DNA of 64,000 nt, from contig NZ_JAUFQE010000002.1 of assembly GCF_030409755.1 (NCBI RefSeq), positions 2,356,001-2,420,000 on the forward strand, read 5' to 3'. The translations under genes and the position numbers were made by a program. Below the pieces are notes generated by a model. It was not told the origin of the DNA, did not search any database, and was given only the letters and a program-made list of their open reading frames with translations. Positions 43,750 to 52,915 of this stretch are shown here, piece after piece (position 1 is the first letter of the stretch; each line of letters opens with the position of its first letter). The DNA is from Vibrio lentus (GTDB taxonomy: Bacteria; Pseudomonadota; Gammaproteobacteria; Enterobacterales; Vibrionaceae).

Positions 43750-43887
43750 TACTCTAAATATTTGGCGTTGCAGCTAGGCGGCCAGTTAGTTCATTCCTAT
43801 GAGCATAGAAGCTCTATGTGATTAGGACGGCCGGCGAACCGGTGAACTTACGCAGTCAACAACGCTGCGGCGTCAAATATGACGAGT
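43750..43887. repeat. ERIC (IRU) intergenic palindromic repeat
   Basis: The ends TACTCTAAATATTTGG and TATGACGAGTA, together with GTTGCAG, AGGCGGC, the central TTCATTCCTATGAGCATA and CGCAGTCAACAACGCTGC, match the enterobacterial repetitive intergenic consensus as it occurs in vibrios. The length of about 138 bp is close to the usual 127 bp. It fills the gap between the deoC stop and deoA, ending 3 bp after deoC in transcript order. Confidence 0.85.
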
Positions 43888-43890
43888 AAA

Positions 43891-44667
43891 TTAGTATGCT
43901 GCTGGATCAGCAGTTTCGTCTGTCACTTCTAATGTATTAAGAAGGTTAGTCAGTAGGCTTGAAGCACCAAAACGGTAGTGCATGTTGTCTGCCCACTCAG
44001 CGCCTAGTAGCTCATCAGCCATTGCTAGGTAAGCTTGAGCATCTTCAGCTGTACGAACGCCACCAGCTGGTTTGAAACCAACTGTTTTAGCAACGCCCAT
44101 GTCACGAATAACTTCAAGCATCATGCGCGCGAACTCAGGAGTCGCGTTTACTGGGACTTTACCTGTTGAAGTCTTGATGAAATCTGCGCCCGCTTCGATA
44201 CAGATTTGAGAAGCTTTCTTGATCAGTGCTTCTTCTTTAAGCTCACCAGTTTCGATGATCACTTTAAGCGTGATGTCACCACAAGCTGCTTTACATTGTT
44301 TAACTAGCTCAAAGCCAACTTCTTCGTTGCCAGCAATAAGAGCACGGTATGGGAATACTACGTCAACTTCGTCTGCGCCGTACGCTACCGCTGCTTTTGT
44401 TTCTGCAACAGCAATTTCGATGTCGTCATTACCATGAGGGAAGTTAGTTACAGTCGCAATGCGTACTTCTGGAGTACCTTGCTCACGCAACGCTTTCTTA
44501 GCGGCTGGGATAAAGCGAGGGTAAATACAGATTGCAGCGGTGTTGCCAACTGCAGTCTTCGCGTCATGACAAAGCGCCACTACTTTCTCAGTAGTATCGT
44601 CGTCATTTAGCGTCGTTAGGTCCATAAGTTTAAGTGCACGTAGAGCTGCTGCTTTTAAATCGCTCAT
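43891..44667 (-). CDS. deoC: Deoxyribose-phosphate aldolase
   Basis: A 258-residue class I aldolase that splits deoxyribose-5-phosphate to glyceraldehyde-3-phosphate and acetaldehyde. The Schiff-base lysine lies in [20 protein letters not shown] holds the second active-site lysine. First gene of the deo cluster. Distance to deoA is 238 bp because of the ERIC insertion. Confidence 0.97.
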   Translation of the reverse strand: MSDLKAAALRALKLMDLTTLNDDDTTEKVVALCHDAKTAVGNTAAICIYPRFIPAAKKALREQGTPEVRIATVTNFPHGNDDIEIAVAETKAAVAYGADEVDVVFPYRALIAGNEEVGFELVKQCKAACGDITLKVIIETGELKEEALIKKASQICIEAGADFIKTSTGKVPVNATPEFARMMLEVIRDMGVAKTVGFKPAGGVRTAEDAQAYLAMADELLGAEWADNMHYRFGASSLLTNLLNTLEVTDETADPAAY

Positions 44668-45109
44668 TTCTATCTCCGATCAATATATTCAAATAGTTAA
44701 CTACTTCGCCATCCATCCAGTATAGATGGATAATTAAAAATGCTCAGTAGCCACAAATGAACGGACTTGGTTCCCTGAAGACTTGATAACTTTCGCTACC
44801 AATTGCAATCCTTGTCACCGCACAGTACCAGTTTGGTCTATGGCACAACAAATCAGTCATGTTGTGTCTAACATCTATAGCGTATCGCTAAGTTTGGCTT
44901 AATCCCAGAAGAATAACCTTTAGATAAACCCAAGCGGTTACTTTCTTGCCAACAGAGACATCCTATCCCTTAAGCTTATACATTATAGGTATCCATCAAT
45001 AAATTGTAGTGCTCCTTAGAACGCAAACGGTTTGTATCTCAAAAAAACATTCTAGACCCATTTTCGACTACGAGCATATGTTCATGCTCTTGCAAAAATC
45101 ATGGGGCCT
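44668..45109. other. Non-coding region upstream of deoC
   Basis: About 440 bp without a credible gene. It contains the inverted repeat ATCCATC/GATGGAT at 44711-44731, 44 bp before deoC, which may be an operator or leader hairpin. I could not find a good CRP box or DeoR-type operator, though deo promoters usually have CRP, CytR or DeoR sites. Confidence 0.5.
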
Positions 45110-45148
45110 AAAAACAAAAAAGCCCCGCAGCAATTTCTTGCTACGGGG
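45110..45148 (-). terminator. Rho-independent terminator after nupC
   Basis: On the minus strand, arms GCCCCG-T-AGCAA and TTGCT-G-CGGGGC (one internal mismatch) are followed by TTTTTTGTTTTT, 40 bp after the nupC stop. Confidence 0.9.
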
Positions 45149-45187
45149 CGATATTATTATGGCGTCTATATATCGATTTCTAACTAA

Positions 45188-46450
45188 TTAGAAAGACAGG
45201 AAGAAGCCAGCAATTGTTGCTGCCATCAGGTTAGATAGAGTACCAGCAATAACCGCTTTAACACCCATACGAGCGATGTCGTGGCGACGGCTTGGTGCAA
45301 TACCACCTAGGCCACCTAGAAGAATCGCAATTGAAGAAAGGTTTGCGAAACCACATAGAGCGAACGAGATAATTGCTTGAGTCTTAACAGACATTACTTG
45401 GCCAGTTGCTTCAACGATTTGAGCGTTCTCACCGATGTATGGTACGAAGTTTAGGTATGCAACGAATTCGTTAACAACTGTCTTCTGACCAATGAAAGAA
45501 CCAGCGATAGTTGCTTCTTCCCATGGAACACCAATGATGAATGCTAGCGGTGCGAAGATCCAACCTAGAAGAAGTTCTAGAGTTAGGTGTTCCATACCGA
45601 ACCAACCACCGATGCCACCAAGGATACCGTTGATTAGAGCAATTAGACCGATGAATGCTAATAGCATTGCACCAACGTTAAGAGCTAGTTGTAGACCAAC
45701 TGATGCGCCACCTGCTGCTGCGTCGATAACGTTAGCTGGTTTGTCATCGCCACCGTCCATTTCGTCAGCGATGTTATCGTCTGGCGTATCTGTTTCAGGC
45801 TTGATGATTTTAGCGAATAGTAGACCACCAGGTGCTGCCATGAATGACGCTGCAACTAGGTACTCTAGAGGTACACCCATAGATGCGTAACCTGCTAGTA
45901 CACCACCAGCTACAGAAGCCAAACCACCACACATTACTGCGAATAGTTCAGAGTTAGTCATTTTAGGAACAAAAGGACGAACAACTAGAGGTGCTTCTGT
46001 TTGACCAACGAAAATGTTTGCTGCTGCAGACATAGACTCGGCGCGAGAAGTACCTAGAGCTTTCTGAAGACCACCACCAAGAACTTTGATTACAATTTGC
46101 ATTACACCAATGTAGTAAAGTACAGAGATAAGTGCAGAGAAGAAAATCAGAGTTGGTAGTACTTGGAAAGCAAAGATGAAACCGATACCGTCAACTGAGA
46201 AGTTAACTAGGCTGCCGAATAGGAAACCAGTACCGTCTTTACCGTAGTCGATCACGTTTGCTACACCAGCAGAGAAACCTGCAAGTAGATCACGACCCCA
46301 AGGGATGTAAAGTACGAATGCACCAAGTGCGAATTGGATAGCGAAAGCGCCACCCACTGTTCTTAGATTAATAGCTTTGCGGTTGTCAGATAGTAGTACT
46401 GCGATTGCAATCAGTGCAACCATTCCGACGAGGCTCATAAACAGGCTCAT
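45188..46450 (-). CDS. nupC: Concentrative nucleoside transporter NupC
   Basis: A 420-residue inner-membrane protein of the CNT family. Conserved motifs are GQTEAPLVVRPF, MTNSELFAVMCGG and GFANLSSIAILLGG. It imports nucleosides with H+ or Na+ and feeds the neighbouring deo enzymes. AAGGAAG lies 9 nt before the ATG. The upstream region has a near-consensus CRP site. Confidence 0.95.
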   Translation of the reverse strand: MSLFMSLVGMVALIAIAVLLSDNRKAINLRTVGGAFAIQFALGAFVLYIPWGRDLLAGFSAGVANVIDYGKDGTGFLFGSLVNFSVDGIGFIFAFQVLPTLIFFSALISVLYYIGVMQIVIKVLGGGLQKALGTSRAESMSAAANIFVGQTEAPLVVRPFVPKMTNSELFAVMCGGLASVAGGVLAGYASMGVPLEYLVAASFMAAPGGLLFAKIIKPETDTPDDNIADEMDGGDDKPANVIDAAAGGASVGLQLALNVGAMLLAFIGLIALINGILGGIGGWFGMEHLTLELLLGWIFAPLAFIIGVPWEEATIAGSFIGQKTVVNEFVAYLNFVPYIGENAQIVEATGQVMSVKTQAIISFALCGFANLSSIAILLGGLGGIAPSRRHDIARMGVKAVIAGTLSNLMAATIAGFFLSF

Positions 46451-46594
46451 AGTTTATGACTTCCTTATTAGTTATTTATTGGCGTGTTACAAAATGGGGC
46501 TATAAAGCGGAGGCAATTATACTCATGCGACCACTAATAAAGTAATGCCATCCTCACACTTTCGTACAAGATTCATGTACCATTCACACGCAAA

Positions 46595-46610
46595 TGTGAG
46601 CCAAATCACA
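46595..46610. promoter_or_regulatory. CRP binding site upstream of nupC
   Basis: TGTGA and TCACA with the required 6-bp spacer, flanked by AAA and AGC as in the 22-bp consensus. It lies about 150 bp upstream of the nupC start. GTGCAAT and ACGCAAAC nearby resemble CytR half-sites but are weak. Confidence 0.8.
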
Positions 46611-46654
46611 AGCTCAGTGCAATTTACGCAAACGATAAACAAAAACCCTCGATT

Positions 46655-47467
46655 TTATTCACATATACCGAATGCTCGATGGCTATTTTGCCATATTTGC
46701 GCTGCAACCGATTGCTTTGTCTCATTTCTAAGCAAAATAAGTTCATTTAATATCGTAACTAAATATTTGGAATGATTAACATTTCCTTGGTTTCCGTACA
46801 CAGGCATGTCGGGAGCATCCGTTTCCAACACCAAGCATTCAAGGGGCAGTTTAGCGATGGTTGTGCGCGTTTTTTGCGCTCTTGGGTAAGTGATCGTTCC
46901 ACCGACGCCAATATAGAAACCGAGCTTGATCCACGCCAAAGCCTGCTGCTCACTCCCCGAAAAGCCGTGAATCACGCCACCCAAAGTGAATTTGTGCTGC
47001 TTTATTAGCTCAATAAGTCGGTTGTAAGACTTCCTTCCATGGATGATTAAAGGCAGTTCAAATGCCTTCGCGAGTTCCATTTGTTGGATGAAAAAACGCT
47101 CTTGTTTATCTCTATCTACATCAACAAAAAAGTCGAGTCCGCACTCTCCTATCGCAACACATTGGCTCGTTCTTGAAGAGAGTAATTGGCGAAGTTCCGA
47201 AAATTGCTCATCCTCCGCTTGCTCTAAAAAGTAAGGATGAAAGCCTAATGCGTAGTAAATATTGGGGTGAGATTGAGCTATTTGATCAAGCTTCCTCCAG
47301 TTACTTTGACCAATAGAAGGGATCAGCAGCTTCTCGATGTGTGCTTGTTTCGCCTCTTTAACGTAACCTTCAATACCTTTATCAAGTGCAATACCTTGCT
47401 CAAAGATGTCAAAGTCCGCATGGCAATGGGTGTCAAACAGCGGAAATTCACTTAATTCTGGTGTCAT
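46655..47467 (-). CDS. TatD-family metal-dependent hydrolase (YjjV-like)
   Basis: A 270-residue TIM-barrel hydrolase. Metal ligands appear in FDTHCHADFD, IGECGLDF, IHGRKSYN and LETDAPDMP. The family cleaves DNA ends or other ester bonds; the exact substrate is unknown. The ATG at 47467 has AGGGAAG before it; an earlier frame start at 47518 lies inside the upstream gene. It overlaps the DUF5363 gene by 20 bp. Confidence 0.9.
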   Translation of the reverse strand: MTPELSEFPLFDTHCHADFDIFEQGIALDKGIEGYVKEAKQAHIEKLLIPSIGQSNWRKLDQIAQSHPNIYYALGFHPYFLEQAEDEQFSELRQLLSSRTSQCVAIGECGLDFFVDVDRDKQERFFIQQMELAKAFELPLIIHGRKSYNRLIELIKQHKFTLGGVIHGFSGSEQQALAWIKLGFYIGVGGTITYPRAQKTRTTIAKLPLECLVLETDAPDMPVYGNQGNVNHSKYLVTILNELILLRNETKQSVAAQIWQNSHRAFGICE

Positions 47468-47603
47468 CTTCCCTACTCTCTGTTTGTTGTCCTTGAGGAT
47501 CACGGCGATAAGCCACACAGCTGCGCTTATTTTCAGGCGTTAAGCCAAGCTCTTCGCACCACTTATCGTATTTCTGAATCCAAGCTTTTATCCAACTGAA
47601 CAT
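47448..47603 (-). CDS. DUF5363-type small protein
   Basis: A 51-residue protein, MFSWIKAWIQKYDKWCEELG at its start, with SCVAYRRDP in the middle, recognised as the small family that precedes TatD-type genes in Vibrio. GAGGT before the ATG at 47603 supports the start. Overlap with the TatD gene suggests one transcript. Function unknown. Confidence 0.8.
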   Translation of the reverse strand: MFSWIKAWIQKYDKWCEELGLTPENKRSCVAYRRDPQGQQTESREDDTRIK

Positions 47604-47846
47604 ACTTACCTCAAGTCTTGCCTCAACATTCAAAAAAATAACACATAAAATAAAACATCAAAACTACACATACAAATTAAACCAAAGCTCAAAATGTAAC
47701 CTAAAAACCCTAAAAGCATAAATTACATTTATACATCAACACTAGCTGGCTATATTGTTGAAAATCTCACCAAAGCGAATAATAAACGCACTTGCCAAGG
47801 AGGCATTGATAGCAAGACGCTCCATTCAATAACGAGATCCTACTTT

Positions 47847-49421
47847 ATGAAAGCATCACTCTTAGCCATTTCAATTTCTAGCGTATTAGCTGCACCTGTT
47901 TTTGCTTCTGCGCTTCAAATTGACGTAGAACTAGCAAACCAACAAACACTTCAACTTATTGACGGGCAGATGAACGCTATCGATGCTTCTGTTCAGTATA
48001 AATTAAACGAACAATATGCCAATGCCACTCCAGGCACGACGGCTACAGTCGATGACGTAACGTACGAGAAACAATCTAACGGTACTTGGGCTGCAGTTGG
48101 TGCGGCTTCTGCTGCATTGGTTGCAGGGTTGTTAAGTAGTTCTTCATCTTCAAGTTCATCTGATGATGGCAACACAATACCAGAGCTTCCTGTTACTACA
48201 TCAATGGACAGTATCGGCACATGGAAAGTTGCGGATAATGATAGTGGATATCTTGTGCTTATTGCCGGACAAGAGGTTTATGTTGATGCAAGCAATGTGA
48301 CACTCAACAACGATGGTACAGCAACCATTGTTGTGAACGATCGCAAGCTTACGCTAGGAGTCAATGGAGACGAGCTTTACCGAGTAGATCAAGTTAGCCG
48401 TCCGGAACTCGAATCCCCACCAACCTCTGACTCTCCTGTTGATAGTGAAAAAAACCACATACAAATAATTCAAGATGAAGACTCGACCACTCAACAAGGT
48501 ATTGTTTACCTAAATGGTGAAGCAGTTGCCTCTGCGCATATTGAAAACGGTAACCTAGTAATTAGTAAAGGCTCGGAAAGTATGCCTGTAGCCTTTGATA
48601 TCGTTCAGTCTGATGAGTCTGGGCATTTTGTACGTCTTCATGTAGGGAGCGACAGAGATGGCCTCTTGATCCACGTTAACCCTAACGGAGTTGTCTCTCA
48701 AGCAGATCCAAGCCAGATCGTTCCTCCGGGCAAACCTAGTGACAATGAAAAAAATCATGTTCAAATAGTTCAAGACGAAGACTCGACCACTCAACAAGGT
48801 ATTGTTTACCTAAATGGTGAAGCAGTTGCCTCTGCGCATATTGAAAACGGTAACCTAGTAATCAGTAAAGGCTCGGAAAGTATGCCTGTAGCCTTTGATA
48901 TCGTTCAGTCTGATGAGTCTGGGCATTTTGTACGTCTTCATGTAGGGAGCGACAGAGATGGCCTCTTGATCCACGTTAACCCTAACGGAGTTGTCTCTCA
49001 AGCAGATCCAAGCCAGATCGTTCCTCCGGGCAAACCTAGTGACAATGAAAAAAATCATGTTCAAATAGTTCAAGACGAAGACTCGACCACTCAACAAGGT
49101 ATTGTTTACCTAAATGGTGAAGCTGTTGCCTCTGCGCATATTGAAAACGGTAACCTAGTAATCAGTAAAGGCTCGGAAAGTATGCCTGTAGCCTTTGATA
49201 TCGTTCAATCTGATGAGTCTGGGCATTATGTACGTCTTCATGTGGGAAATGATAGAGATGGCCAATTAATTCATATCAATAACAATGGCGTCATATCAAA
49301 ACAAAGTCCAAATAACATAAACCACACACAAAAACCAATCGATAATAGTAGACTAAAAAGTATCGACCCAACCAAGCTACAGAAAGCTAAATCAGCAATT
49401 CAACAGCGTTTACGCAGCTAA
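47847..49421 (+). CDS. Secreted protein with three near-identical 100-residue repeats
   Basis: A 524-residue protein not recognised as a known family. A signal peptide (ending VFASA) is followed by a polar stretch to about residue 88, a short hydrophobic stretch AAVGAASAALVAGLL, and a run of nine serines then DDG. A domain at about 122-185 (IGTWKVADNDSGYLVLIAG) precedes three tandem repeats at residues 201-300, 301-400 and 401-490. Each begins EKNH-x-QI, has GIVYLNGEAVASAHIENGNL, and resembles a beta-sandwich. A basic tail ends the protein. No anchor or cysteine is obvious. The repeat DNA is nearly identical between units 1 and 2. Confidence 0.85.
   Translation: MKASLLAISISSVLAAPVFASALQIDVELANQQTLQLIDGQMNAIDASVQYKLNEQYANATPGTTATVDDVTYEKQSNGTWAAVGAASAALVAGLLSSSSSSSSSDDGNTIPELPVTTSMDSIGTWKVADNDSGYLVLIAGQEVYVDASNVTLNNDGTATIVVNDRKLTLGVNGDELYRVDQVSRPELESPPTSDSPVDSEKNHIQIIQDEDSTTQQGIVYLNGEAVASAHIENGNLVISKGSESMPVAFDIVQSDESGHFVRLHVGSDRDGLLIHVNPNGVVSQADPSQIVPPGKPSDNEKNHVQIVQDEDSTTQQGIVYLNGEAVASAHIENGNLVISKGSESMPVAFDIVQSDESGHFVRLHVGSDRDGLLIHVNPNGVVSQADPSQIVPPGKPSDNEKNHVQIVQDEDSTTQQGIVYLNGEAVASAHIENGNLVISKGSESMPVAFDIVQSDESGHYVRLHVGNDRDGQLIHINNNGVISKQSPNNINHTQKPIDNSRLKSIDPTKLQKAKSAIQQRLRS
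48447..49346 (+). repeat. Three in-frame 300-bp direct repeats inside the secreted protein gene
   Basis: Units 48447-48746, 48747-49046 and 49047-49346. Units 1 and 2 differ at only a few positions, mostly at the very start. Unit 3 is nearly identical to unit 2 for about 160 bp and then diverges from about 49207. The period is exactly 300 bp, so copy number can change without a frameshift. Confidence 0.97.
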
Positions 49422-49444
49422 TAGTTAGCCTGATTTAACCCGCT

Positions 49445-49476
49445 CACCCGATAATAGTTACTCCGATTATCGGGTG
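49445..49476 (+). terminator. Hairpin between the repeat protein gene and the barrel gene
   Basis: A perfect 10-bp stem CACCCGATAA/TTATCGGGTG with a 12-nt loop and only a short T-rich tail. It may partly terminate or attenuate before the next gene. Confidence 0.6.
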
Positions 49477-49510
49477 TTCTACTCACTAGCTAAGGAAAGC
49501 GATTCGGAAT

Positions 49511-50230
49511 TTGAATATGAAACGCCTTCTATTAATACTTGCTTCAACCTTCCCTTTTTACTCATCTGCAAATGACACCCTTATTGAATCTATTGAGCGT
49601 TTTACTGATATTTTTTCCGTCAGCTTATCTCAAAATCCAGACAATGAGAAAACGGTTGCCACTCTTGATATAAATTATCAAATCAATGATAAGTTGCGTG
49701 TTTTTGGAGAAGTTGATACTCAAGAATACTGGCAAGCCGGTGTTGGCTACTCTTTCTGGCAAGGCGATACGTACTACACTGAAAATACGGTAAAAGTCAG
49801 TGAGCATGAAATCACAACGGGAATCTTTGCCGCGAAGCTAATCCATGAACAATGGACATTAATCGGAGATCTTAATTACAACTACATGGATAGAGATTTC
49901 GATGCTTGTCTTCCAAACTTATGCGTGGAATATAGAGCCTCTGATACATTCGATTATAGCGCTGGCGCTCTGTGGAGCCCGATTCAATATGCTGATTTTC
50001 TTTACAAATTCAACCAAGAAATCGGATTCAAAAAAGATACCCAGGACTTTTACATTAAAGATGATATCGCTATAGGGCCTGGATATATCAGAAATGAAAC
50101 TAGAACCAACATCCACTATCACGAGGTAGCTATATTCCTTAACTTGAAGTATGTAAAACCGTCCGTGACCTACACGATATACCCTGAAAATAAAAACTAT
50201 GTGGAATTCGGTTTAGCCTTCGATTTCTAA
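49511..50230 (+). CDS. Small outer-membrane beta-barrel protein, unknown function
   Basis: A 239-residue exported protein with signal peptide MNMKRLLLILASTFPFYSSA. The rest alternates hydrophobic and polar residues in about 8-10 predicted strands (for example KLRVFGEVD, WQAGVGYSF, KNYVEFGLAFDF) and ends in Phe, as barrels inserted by the Bam complex do. It starts 90 bp after the repeat protein gene. A role as anchor or export partner of that protein is a guess. Its end overlaps the convergent LysR gene by 4 bp. Confidence 0.75.
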   Translation: MNMKRLLLILASTFPFYSSANDTLIESIERFTDIFSVSLSQNPDNEKTVATLDINYQINDKLRVFGEVDTQEYWQAGVGYSFWQGDTYYTENTVKVSEHEITTGIFAAKLIHEQWTLIGDLNYNYMDRDFDACLPNLCVEYRASDTFDYSAGALWSPIQYADFLYKFNQEIGFKKDTQDFYIKDDIAIGPGYIRNETRTNIHYHEVAIFLNLKYVKPSVTYTIYPENKNYVEFGLAFDF

Positions 50231-51057
50231 CTATTTAATAAGTGTTTAAGCTGATCTCGCAACTCTTGATGCTGCCCATTAGTTTGATACTTCTTGTGAT
50301 AGAAAAACTCAAACTCCACAGGACGCATTGAGAATGGAGGCTCATGAATTTGTAAACCTATGGTTTTAGCCAAATGGATCATGCTAACCGGAACCGCAGC
50401 AATATAGTCAGTTCCTTTTACAGCTAAGATCAAGTTAGTTAGATTTCGAACTTCAATTGCCACATCACGTGTGAAGCTCTTTTCGGAAAGAAAGTCGACT
50501 ATTTGAGTATCTTGTCGAAGTAACTTCAAGGTTACATGCCGTGCTTCAAGAAACTCATCCATCGAAATCTTCTCACCAAATTGACTGTTCTCAGGATCAC
50601 TCATAAGAAGCAATCGATCAGTAGTTGCAAATTCAGACGCTAAACTTGACTGTTTAGGTAAACCAGTATCGACCACTAAATCTACTCGGTTGAGTCGGAT
50701 ATCCTCGACAACATTCTCTACAGAAATTGGGGATTCAACCAGCTGAACACCATTGAGCATGGGCATTTTGTGGAGCAGATTCGCAGGCATATAAACCGTA
50801 AAATCACGTTTTCTTGATACTGCTCCTTCCATCAACTCTAAAGCATCAGATAATTGACCAGCCAGTTTGTGAGCCATTGAAGTTGGTTCTATTGAACGCC
50901 CAACTCTTACGAACAACGCATAACCTACGACCGCTTCAAACCTCTTGATTGCAGCACTAACCGCAGGTTGAGTTAACTCTAACGATTCAGCAGCTTTGGT
51001 TATCGATCTTTGTTGATATACAGAGAGAAATGGCTTTACTAAATTGAGATCAAACAC
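50227..51057 (-). CDS. LysR-family transcriptional regulator
   Basis: A 276-residue, slightly short LysR protein. The HTH is RSITKAAESLELTQPAVSAAI at residues about 17-37, followed by VGYALFVRVGRSIEPT. The effector domain is intact. It is convergent to the barrel gene, not divergent, so the usual promoter-sharing argument does not apply. Its target is unknown; neighbours are the repeat protein and barrel genes. Confidence 0.85.
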   Translation of the reverse strand: MFDLNLVKPFLSVYQQRSITKAAESLELTQPAVSAAIKRFEAVVGYALFVRVGRSIEPTSMAHKLAGQLSDALELMEGAVSRKRDFTVYMPANLLHKMPMLNGVQLVESPISVENVVEDIRLNRVDLVVDTGLPKQSSLASEFATTDRLLLMSDPENSQFGEKISMDEFLEARHVTLKLLRQDTQIVDFLSEKSFTRDVAIEVRNLTNLILAVKGTDYIAAVPVSMIHLAKTIGLQIHEPPFSMRPVEFEFFYHKKYQTNGQHQELRDQLKHLLNS

Positions 51058-51095
51058 GCTTTACTCCATCAAAACGGTGTACTCTTAGTGTAACA

Positions 51096-51130
51096 AAAAA
51101 GCCGAATGCTAGGAGCAATTCGGCTTTAAT
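51096..51130 (-). terminator. Rho-independent terminator after prfC
   Basis: On the minus strand, arms GCCGAAT and ATTCGGC with a 10-nt loop followed by TTTTTT. It lies about 35 bp after the prfC stop and upstream of the LysR gene. Confidence 0.85.
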
Positions 51131-51163
51131 ATTATCCAACAATGTTATCTAGAGCTGTCCCGA

Positions 51164-52744
51164 TTAGTGCTCGCGCGTCGCTCGGAATTGAACTTCTGGG
51201 AAACGTTCAGAAGCTAGGTTCAAATTCACCATAGTCGGTGCAATGTAAGACAGGTTATCACCACCATCTAACGCTAGGTTAGCTTGGCTCTTACGTTTGA
51301 ACTCTTCTAGTTTCTTAGCGTCATCACATTCAACCCAACGTGCAGTTGCAACGTTCACACCTTCGTAAATCGCTTCAACGTTGTATTCCGCTTTCAAGCG
51401 CGCTACAACCACATCAAACTGAAGTACACCAACCGCACCAACGATCAGATCGTTATTTTGCAAAGGACGGAAGACTTGAACCGCGCCCTCTTCAGAAAGC
51501 TGAACCAAGCCTTTTAGAAGTTGCTTCTGCTTCAGTGGATCGCGCAAGCGGATACGACGGAATAGCTCAGGCGCAAAGTTAGGAATACCTGCGAACTTCA
51601 AGCTTTCGCCTTGAGTAAAGGTATCGCCAATCTGGATTGTGCCGTGGTTATGCAGACCAATGATGTCACCAGCGTATGCTTTTTCAGCACGCGCACGGTC
51701 ACCCGCCATGAAGGTTACTGCATCTGAGATACTCACGTTCTTACCAGTACGAACATGGTTCATCTTCATACCTTGGTCGTAAGTACCCGATACGATACGC
51801 ATGAATGCGATACGGTCACGGTGTTTTGGATCCATGTTTGCTTGGATCTTAAAGACGAAACCAGAGAACTTCTCTTCAGTAGCTTCAACATCACGCTCAT
51901 TCGCTTGACGCGTTTGAGGTGCTGGAGCCCATCGAGTTAGGCCATCAAGCATGTGGTCAACACCGAAGTTACCCAATGCAGTACCGAAGTAAACCGGAGT
52001 CAACTCGCCAGCAAGGAACAGTTCGTGATCAAACTCAGGACATGCGCCAATAACCAATTCAAGCTCTTCACGAACGCTGCTCGCCAGATCTTCGCCAACA
52101 GCTTCGTCTAGTTCAGGGTTATCTAGACCTTTGATGATACGAACTTCTTGGATCTCATGGCCATGGCCAGATTCATACAAGATCGTTTCATCACGGTGAA
52201 TGTGGTAAACGCCTTTAAACTCTTTACCACAACCGATAGGCCAAGAGATTGGAGCACAAGCCATACCTAGCTCGCTTTCCACTTCATCTAGCACTTCCAT
52301 TGGGTCACGAACATCACGGTCAAGTTTGTTCATAAACGTTACGATTGGTGTATCACGTAGACGTGTTACTTCCATCAGTTTACGAGTACGATCTTCGACA
52401 CCTTTTGCGGCATCGATAACCATCAAACAAGAGTCAACCGCTGTTAGTGTACGGTACGTATCTTCCGAGAAATCTTCGTGTCCTGGAGTATCGAGTAGGT
52501 TTACTAGGCAATCGTTGTATGGGAATTGCATTACAGACGTAGTTACCGAGATACCACGTTCTTTTTCCATCTCCATCCAGTCAGATTTAGCGTGCTGGTT
52601 AGAGCCACGGCCTTTTACGGTACCCGCTTTTTGAATCGCGTTTCCGAATAAAAGAACTTTTTCAGTAATCGTGGTTTTACCCGCATCCGGGTGAGAGATA
52701 ATTGCAAACGTTCTACGTTTGCTCACTTCTTGTTGGAAAGACAT
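51164..52744 (-). CDS. prfC: Peptide chain release factor 3
   Basis: A 526-residue translational GTPase, close to the usual 529. G1 [14 protein letters not shown]2 RGISVTTS, G3 [15 protein letters not shown] and G4 NKLDRDVRD are intact, and RF3-specific regions follow. It recycles RF1 and RF2 after termination. A rimI terminator lies in its leader. Confidence 0.97.
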   Translation of the reverse strand: MSFQQEVSKRRTFAIISHPDAGKTTITEKVLLFGNAIQKAGTVKGRGSNQHAKSDWMEMEKERGISVTTSVMQFPYNDCLVNLLDTPGHEDFSEDTYRTLTAVDSCLMVIDAAKGVEDRTRKLMEVTRLRDTPIVTFMNKLDRDVRDPMEVLDEVESELGMACAPISWPIGCGKEFKGVYHIHRDETILYESGHGHEIQEVRIIKGLDNPELDEAVGEDLASSVREELELVIGACPEFDHELFLAGELTPVYFGTALGNFGVDHMLDGLTRWAPAPQTRQANERDVEATEEKFSGFVFKIQANMDPKHRDRIAFMRIVSGTYDQGMKMNHVRTGKNVSISDAVTFMAGDRARAEKAYAGDIIGLHNHGTIQIGDTFTQGESLKFAGIPNFAPELFRRIRLRDPLKQKQLLKGLVQLSEEGAVQVFRPLQNNDLIVGAVGVLQFDVVVARLKAEYNVEAIYEGVNVATARWVECDDAKKLEEFKRKSQANLALDGGDNLSYIAPTMVNLNLASERFPEVQFRATREH

Positions 52745-52770
52745 AGTCGCCCTTTGCTGATCTAAAGCGT

Positions 52771-52801
52771 AAAAAGGGCAAGTAGATAATACTTGCCCTT
52801 G
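52771..52801 (-). terminator. Rho-independent terminator after rimI
   Basis: Stem AAGGGCAAGTA/TACTTGCCCTT with a 5-nt loop and, on the minus strand, TTTTT. It lies between rimI and prfC, just 27 bp before the prfC start, so it could also affect prfC. Confidence 0.85.
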
Positions 52802-52915
52802 AATTCTGTGTGCGGATTATACAGAAAGCGTATCACTTTCTAAAGGGTCAGTTTACACCCTATTTTGAGACTAATTCTGTGGTTAGTTATTTAGTCGGCT
52901 AAAAACGTAACATGA

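Noticed and set aside
45009..45191. 60-residue plus-strand frame before nupC's end
   Set aside because: It runs through the nupC terminator hairpin and has no coding character.
48555..49097. Two almost identical 80-residue antisense frames within the repeat gene
   Set aside because: They are the reverse-strand reading of the 300-bp repeats and have no ribosome site or family resemblance.
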